Origin: DASUPK01 sp963695675
GTDB taxonomy: Bacteria > Actinomycetota > Thermoleophilia > Solirubrobacterales > 70-9
Length of the DNA stretch: 9,332 bases
Reading direction: 5' to 3'
Assembly (NCBI GenBank): GCA_963695675.1
Contig: CAVOGY010000006.1
Location: 1 to 9,332, forward strand
Shown here: positions 6,049 through 9,332 of the stretch, piece after piece
Layout of the letters: every line of letters starts with the position of its first letter
Position numbering within the stretch: position 1 is the first letter of the stretch
Notes under the pieces: model-generated
Databases searched by the model: none
Told to the model about the DNA's origin: nothing
What the model saw: only the letters and a program-made list of their open reading frames with translations
Translations under genes and position numbers: made by a program

Positions 6049-7053
6049 ATGTCTGACGCAGCCGCTGGAGCGACGGCGCATCGCATCGGCTCGTCGGCAC
6101 CGGCGGGGCCCACGATGCCCGCCCCGACGCGACCTCGCGCGCCGCTCGCCGATGCCGTCCAGCCCGTCGAACACGAGACCCGCGACCGGATCATCACCGG
6201 GCTGCTCACGGTGGTCCCGTTCCTGATGCTCGGCTTCGTCGGCTGGCAGCTCTGGGGAGGCTGGCTCCACTGGAGCGACTTCGTCGTCTTCGGCCTGATC
6301 TACATCCCCACCGGCTTCGGCATCACGGTCGGCTTTCACCGCCTCTTCACCCACCGCAGCTTCAAGACCGGGCCCGCGGTGCGGGCCGTGATCGGCGCCC
6401 TCGGCTCGGCCGCGATCGAGGGGCCGGTGATCTCCTGGGTGGCCGACCACCGCAAGCACCATGCCTTCTCGGACAAGGAGGGCGATCCCCACAGCCCCCA
6501 CGTCGGACACGGCGAGGGGGTCTGGGCCCAGTTCAAGGGTTTCTTCCACGCCCACGTCGGCTGGCTCTTCATCCACACCCAGCGCGGCAACAAGAAGCGC
6601 TTCGCTCCCGATCTGCTCAAGGATCCGGTGGTCCGCTTCATCGACCGGACCTTCGTGCTCTGGGCGGTGGTCGGCCTGGTGATCCCATTCGGGCTGGGGG
6701 TGGCGATCGGCGGCACCGTCCTCGCCGGGCTGAGCGGGATGCTCTGGGGAGGCGCGATGCGGATCCTCATCCTGCACCACGTCACCTACTCGATCAACTC
6801 CCTCTGCCACATGTTCGGCAAGCGGGACTTCGAGACCACGGACGAGTCGCGCAACCTCGCCTGGCTGGCGATCCCGACGTTCGGCGAGGCCTGGCACAAC
6901 AGCCATCACGCCTTCCCGAGCTCGGCGGTCCACGGCATGAAGGCGAAGCAGGTCGACCCGTCGGCGGGGGTGATCTGGATGCTCGAGAAGCTCGGTCTCG
7001 CCTGGGACGTCGTCCGGATCGCGCCGGAGCGCCAGGCCGCCAAGGCCGCCTGA
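6049..7053 (+). CDS. Membrane fatty acid desaturase (acyl-CoA delta-9 type)
   Basis: A 334-residue integral-membrane di-iron desaturase. All three histidine boxes are intact: H97-R-L-F-T-H102, H134-R-K-H-H138 and H283-N-S-H-H287. The extra conserved 'NSLCH' (N250-H254) is also present. Hydrophobic segments at about 50-70, 78-95, 112-130, 203-225 and 226-245 fit the usual membrane topology with the histidines facing the cytoplasm. A Pro/Ala-rich tail of about 40 residues precedes the first membrane segment. The enzyme would use O2 and an electron donor to introduce a cis double bond (probably delta-9) in acyl-CoA or lipid-bound chains. The ATG at 6049 is fixed by AAGGAG six bases upstream. It is divergent from the CFA-type methyltransferase and close to a cold shock gene, consistent with a role in membrane fluidity. 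No electron-transfer partner is in the window. Confidence 0.94.
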   Translation: MSDAAAGATAHRIGSSAPAGPTMPAPTRPRAPLADAVQPVEHETRDRIITGLLTVVPFLMLGFVGWQLWGGWLHWSDFVVFGLIYIPTGFGITVGFHRLFTHRSFKTGPAVRAVIGALGSAAIEGPVISWVADHRKHHAFSDKEGDPHSPHVGHGEGVWAQFKGFFHAHVGWLFIHTQRGNKKRFAPDLLKDPVVRFIDRTFVLWAVVGLVIPFGLGVAIGGTVLAGLSGMLWGGAMRILILHHVTYSINSLCHMFGKRDFETTDESRNLAWLAIPTFGEAWHNSHHAFPSSAVHGMKAKQVDPSAGVIWMLEKLGLAWDVVRIAPERQAAKAA

Positions 7054-7107
7054 CGGCGTCCGGCGAATAGCGGTCTTCTACGGATGCAGTCGAGCCGCGG
7101 TCGCCAC

Positions 7108-7113
7108 TAGGGT
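7108..7113 (+). promoter_or_regulatory. Candidate -10 hexamer (TAGGGT) for a leaderless substrate-binding protein mRNA
   Basis: TAGGGT ends 7 nt before the GTG at 7121, and no ribosome binding site precedes that GTG. This supports both the start codon and leaderless transcription. No clear -35 is visible, and no terminator was found between the desaturase stop and this point, so some read-through is possible. Confidence 0.5.
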
Positions 7114-7120
7114 CCGCGCC

Positions 7121-8452
7121 GTGGCCCGGCGTCTCGTCCTCGTCCTCGTCGCCTCGGCAGCGATCGCGTCGGGACTTCTGCTGTCCGCATGCGGCGGAGG
7201 GGATGACAACAACGAGACGAAGGGCGTGCAGGCCGTCGACGCGGACTGCGGCGACGTGCAGTACTCGGGCAGTGGGGATGCCTCGAAGCTGATCGTCTCC
7301 GACCTGCCCCTCCGCGGCGACTCCGCGGAGCGCTCCAAGCAGCAGAACGAGGCGATCGTCCAGGAGATGGCGAGCAAGGGGTGGCAGGCCGGCCCGGACA
7401 TCCAGGTCGCCTTCCAGGCCTGCGACGACTCGATCGCCTCGACCGGCGAGTGGGACGAGGCCACCTGCAAGTCGAACGCCCAGGCCTACGCCTCGAACCC
7501 CGACGTGATCGGCGTGATCGGCACCTACAACTCGGGCTGCGCGGCGCTTGAGATCCCGATCCTCAACCAGGCGAGCGGCGGAGGCCTGGCGATGGTCTCT
7601 CCCGGCAACACGCTCGTCTGTCTGACCGAGAAGGCGAGCACCTGCGAACCGAACCAACCGGATGTCCTCTACCCGACCGGCAAGCGAAACTACGCGCGGG
7701 TGGTCCCGAACGACGCCGTTCAGGGCGCCGGGATGGCGAGCTTCGCCAACGATCAGGGGGTCAAGAAGCCATTCATCCTGATCGCCTCCGACGACCCGAC
7801 CAGCGAGGGCCAGGGCCGGACCTTCGAGGGGGCCGCCAGATCGCTCGGTATGCAGATCGCGGGCGTCGAGCACTATGACTTGAAGGCGAAGAGCTACACG
7901 GACCTGATGAACAAGGCCAAGGCGGCGGGCGCCGATGCCGTGTACCTGGGCGCGATCCTCGAGGAGAATGGCGCGCAGCTGATCAAGGACAAGGTCGCGG
8001 TGCTCGGTCCCAACGACGGCGCGGTCAAACTGCTCGCGCCGGACGGTTTCGCGCAGCAATCGACGATCGACCAGGCCGGCTCGGACGCGGCCGGGATGTT
8101 CGTCAGCGCCCCGGGCAAGGAGCCGAGCACCCTCACCGGCGCCGGGGCGGCCTTCGTCGAGCAGCTCAAGGCCCAGGTAGGCGACCAGCCCATCGAGGTC
8201 TTCGCGCCCTACGCCGGACAGGCGGCCCAGGTCATGCTCGAGGCGATTCAGGCGGGCAAGGATCGCGCCGGGACGATCGCCCAGGTCTTCAAGACGCAGA
8301 TCAAGGACGGGATCATCGGCAGCATCGCGATCACGCCGAGCGGGGATCCGACCCCGCCCCCGATCAGCATCTCCAAGGCGGCGGCCACCTTCGAGCTCGA
8401 GAAGACGGTCGTGCCGCCGCCCCAGCTGATCACCGCCGCCCGCGGCGGCTAG
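7121..8452 (+). CDS. ABC transporter substrate-binding lipoprotein, branched-chain amino acid (LivK) type
   Basis: A 443-residue exported lipoprotein. It starts with a short basic end and hydrophobic helix followed by the lipobox L-S-A-C with Cys24 as the lipidation site, then an acidic Gly/Asp/Asn-rich linker. The body resembles periplasmic-binding-protein type 1 fold proteins of the LivJ/LivK group: 'LIVSDLPLRGDSAERSKQQN', 'DVIGVIGTYNSG', 'IPILNQASGGGLAMVSPGNT', 'YARVVPNDAVQGAGMASFA' and 'AGADAVYLGAILEENGAQLI'. Such proteins capture amino acids or other small organic solutes outside the membrane for an ABC importer. No permease or ATPase gene adjoins, so it is an orphan binding protein and its ligand is unknown. 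Several cysteines occur in the mature part. The GTG start is supported by the -10 hexamer just upstream and by the complete signal peptide it produces. Confidence 0.9.
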   Translation: MARRLVLVLVASAAIASGLLLSACGGGDDNNETKGVQAVDADCGDVQYSGSGDASKLIVSDLPLRGDSAERSKQQNEAIVQEMASKGWQAGPDIQVAFQACDDSIASTGEWDEATCKSNAQAYASNPDVIGVIGTYNSGCAALEIPILNQASGGGLAMVSPGNTLVCLTEKASTCEPNQPDVLYPTGKRNYARVVPNDAVQGAGMASFANDQGVKKPFILIASDDPTSEGQGRTFEGAARSLGMQIAGVEHYDLKAKSYTDLMNKAKAAGADAVYLGAILEENGAQLIKDKVAVLGPNDGAVKLLAPDGFAQQSTIDQAGSDAAGMFVSAPGKEPSTLTGAGAAFVEQLKAQVGDQPIEVFAPYAGQAAQVMLEAIQAGKDRAGTIAQVFKTQIKDGIIGSIAITPSGDPTPPPISISKAAATFELEKTVVPPPQLITAARGG

Positions 8453-8456
8453 CGAC

Positions 8457-8477
8457 CTCCCGGACGGGTCCCGGGAG
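8457..8477. terminator. Hairpin between convergent genes, possible bidirectional terminator
   Basis: CTCCCGG (8457-8463) and CCGGGAG (8471-8477) form a perfect 7-bp stem with a 7-nt loop. It lies between the substrate-binding protein stop (8450-8452) and the stop of the opposing small gene, which abuts it at 8478. There is no T run on either side. Confidence 0.5.
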
Positions 8478-8756
8478 CTAGGCGCCCCGGGCGAGGATCG
8501 CGGCGATCACGCCGAGCAGAGCGATCAGCATTGCTCCCTGGAAGCGGATCATGATCAAGCGCAGGTCGTTGATCTCGCCACGCACCTCGGCGAAGCCTTC
8601 ACGCATCTCGCCGCGCACCTCGGCGAAGCCTTCACGCATCTCTGTTCGCACCGCTCTGAACTCGTCGTGCATCTCGGTGCGCAACGAGGACAGTTCCCCG
8701 TCGACGTGATCGAACCGGTCCTCGAGGCGCTTGTCGGTCCAGGCGGATCGCTCCAT
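8478..8756 (-). CDS. Small coiled-coil protein with a C-terminal membrane segment (copy 2)
   Basis: A 92-residue paralogue of the gene at 3014-3247. It begins 'MERSAWTDKRLEDR' and ends with 'GAMLIALLGVIAAILARGA', nearly identical to copy 1 at both ends. The middle is longer by 15 residues and is built of 11-residue units (MHDEFRAVRTE, MREGFAEVRGE, MREGFAEVRGE), a hendecad pattern giving a long amphipathic helix or coiled coil. The final hydrophobic segment makes it look tail-anchored. The frame stays open upstream to 8867, but I chose the ATG at 8756 because it aligns with the start of copy 1 and because TAGCCT lies 7 nt before it, as for a leaderless mRNA. It is convergent with the substrate-binding protein and divergent from the MarR gene. 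No MpsC gene adjoins this copy. Function unknown. Confidence 0.78.
   Translation of the reverse strand: MERSAWTDKRLEDRFDHVDGELSSLRTEMHDEFRAVRTEMREGFAEVRGEMREGFAEVRGEINDLRLIMIRFQGAMLIALLGVIAAILARGA
8581..8642. repeat. 33-bp in-frame tandem repeat
   Basis: The 29 bases 8581-8609 recur exactly at 8614-8642, a 33-bp period, with further similarity on the left (ATCTCGCC at 8572 and 8605). The period equals 11 codons and encodes the two identical MREGFAEVRGE units of coiled-coil copy 2, so it looks like a recent duplication of one helical repeat. Confidence 0.8.
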
Positions 8757-8763
8757 CGAGGAA

Positions 8764-8769
8764 AGGCTA
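8764..8769 (-). promoter_or_regulatory. Candidate -10 hexamer (TAGCCT) for coiled-coil copy 2
   Basis: On the minus strand TAGCCT ends 7 nt before the ATG at 8756. It is the same hexamer seen before the oxidoreductase gene at the left edge. A clear -35 is not visible. Confidence 0.35.
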
Positions 8770-8865
8770 CTCCGGCAATCCGCACGAATTGCGGCCGGGT
8801 GCGCCGCCGCGTGGCTACGTCGAACGCGAGCGCGAGCTCGCGGAAGCCGCCTGAGCGCGGATCCC

Positions 8866-8894
8866 AAAAGATTGATTCGCTAAGCTAATTAGTG
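8866..8894 (+). promoter_or_regulatory. AT-rich promoter/operator candidate at the MarR gene
   Basis: This is a rare AT-rich island next to the MarR start. It holds TAAGCT (8881-8886), which could be a -10 for a leaderless mRNA. It also holds the perfect palindrome CTAATTAG (8885-8892), a GCTAA-GCTAA direct repeat, and the looser inverted pair CGCTAA/TTAGTG (8879-8884 and 8890-8895). MarR proteins usually bind 15-20 bp imperfect palindromes at their own promoters, so autoregulation is likely but unproven. Confidence 0.4.
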
Positions 8895-9332
8895 ATGCAA
8901 ACCATTCCCGAAATTCCAGAAGTCCAGGAACAGCTCGCGCCGCGCCTGAGGTGGGCGATCACGCGTATGGCGAGGCGGCTGCGCCAGGAGGCCGGCACCG
9001 ACCTGGGTCCCTCGCAGACCGCCGCGCTCGCCACCATCGAGCGCCACGGCCCGCTCTCCCCGAGCGAGCTCGCCAAGCGGGAGCGAATCCGGCGGCCGAC
9101 GGCGACGCGCATCGTCCGTCATCTGGAGGTCGCGGGCCTGCTCGAGAGGGTCAGGGATCCCGAGGACGGCCGCGCGTCGATCCTGAGTGTGACCTCTGAG
9201 GGGCGACAACTCCTCCGCCGTCTGCGCGCCCGCAAGACGGCCTACCTCGCCAAGCGCCTCGATGGCCTCACCGCGGAGGATCGCCGTACCCTCGAGCGCG
9301 CCGCCGAGCTCTTGGAGGGGATGCTCGAATGA
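8892..9332 (+). CDS. MarR-family transcriptional regulator
   Basis: A complete gene of 145-146 residues whose TGA is the last three bases of the window. A long N-terminal helix (about 10-32) is followed by the winged helix-turn-helix: 'LGPSQTAALATIERHGPLSP', 'SELAKRERIRRPTATRIVRH' (recognition helix) and the wing 'RDPEDGRASILSVTSEG' with the typical D-x-R turn. A C-terminal dimerisation helix follows ('LTAEDRRTLERAAELLEGML'). MarR proteins are dimeric repressors, often released by small phenolic or oxidant ligands. GTG at 8892 and ATG at 8895 are adjacent possible starts; no ribosome binding site is visible, so a leaderless start is likely. It is divergent from coiled-coil copy 2, with 135 bp between, and may control that gene or one to the right of the window. 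Confidence 0.92.
   Translation: MMQTIPEIPEVQEQLAPRLRWAITRMARRLRQEAGTDLGPSQTAALATIERHGPLSPSELAKRERIRRPTATRIVRHLEVAGLLERVRDPEDGRASILSVTSEGRQLLRRLRARKTAYLAKRLDGLTAEDRRTLERAAELLEGMLE

Noticed and set aside
5480..6226. Plus-strand open frame spanning the CFA-type gene start and the divergent gap
   Set aside because: Shadow of the CFA-type and desaturase genes; Arg/Gly-rich with no motif.
6794..8059. Minus-strand open frame of 421 codons under the desaturase and binding-protein genes
   Set aside because: It is antisense to two well-recognised genes, with shadow composition rich in Arg, Val and Leu.
8478..8867. Longer 129-residue form of coiled-coil copy 2
   Set aside because: The extra N-terminus is Arg/Ala-rich and has no counterpart in copy 1; both copies align from the MER-AWTD start.

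Overview
This is a GC-rich chromosomal window with short intergenic gaps. Actinobacterial-type -10 hexamers (TAGGGT and relatives) lie very close to several start codons. The gene content (a luciferase-like flavin/F420 oxidoreductase, a CFA-type methyltransferase, an acyl desaturase, an MpsC/DUF2294 protein and a LivK-type lipoprotein) fits a soil or aquatic actinobacterium, possibly of the Thermoleophilia/Solirubrobacterales type. The lineage is an inference from style; no marker gene is present.

Layout from left to right. (1) 1-1041, minus: a luciferase-like oxidoreductase that runs off the left edge. (2) 1040-1203, plus: a short, doubtful, frame-broken coding remnant. (3) 1282-1673, plus: a SnoaL-like/NTF2-fold gene split by a 1-base frameshift, with a good promoter and a strong terminator. 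(4) 1971-2964, plus: an aldo/keto reductase, also split by a 1-base frameshift. (5) 3690-3014, minus: a two-gene unit of an MpsC/DUF2294 protein and a tiny coiled-coil membrane protein. (6) 3885-4214, plus: a STAS-domain anti-sigma-factor-antagonist-like protein. (7) 4485-4279, minus: a cold shock protein. (8) 5893-4652, minus: a cyclopropane-fatty-acid-synthase-family methyltransferase. (9) 6049-7053, plus: a fatty acid desaturase, divergent from the methyltransferase. (10) 7121-8452, plus: a branched-chain-amino-acid-type substrate-binding lipoprotein. (11) 8756-8478, minus: a second copy of the coiled-coil membrane protein. (12) 8892-9332, plus: a MarR-family regulator whose stop codon is the last three bases of the window.

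Working together: the desaturase and the CFA-type enzyme act in sequence on acyl chains (double bond, then methylene transfer), and a cold shock gene sits beside them, so 4.3-7.05 kb reads as a membrane-fluidity/cold-adaptation neighbourhood. The MpsC protein is directly followed by a small coiled-coil membrane protein with no MpsA or MpsB in view. A close paralogue of that small protein recurs about 5.5 kb away beside a MarR gene. This dispersed mini-protein family, with its 11-residue repeats and a 33-bp DNA repeat, is the least explained item here. Three separate reading frames between 1.15 and 2.19 kb each need a single-base correction, while the other genes are intact. That suggests local sequence error or local decay. 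No tRNA, rRNA, CRISPR array or insertion sequence was seen.
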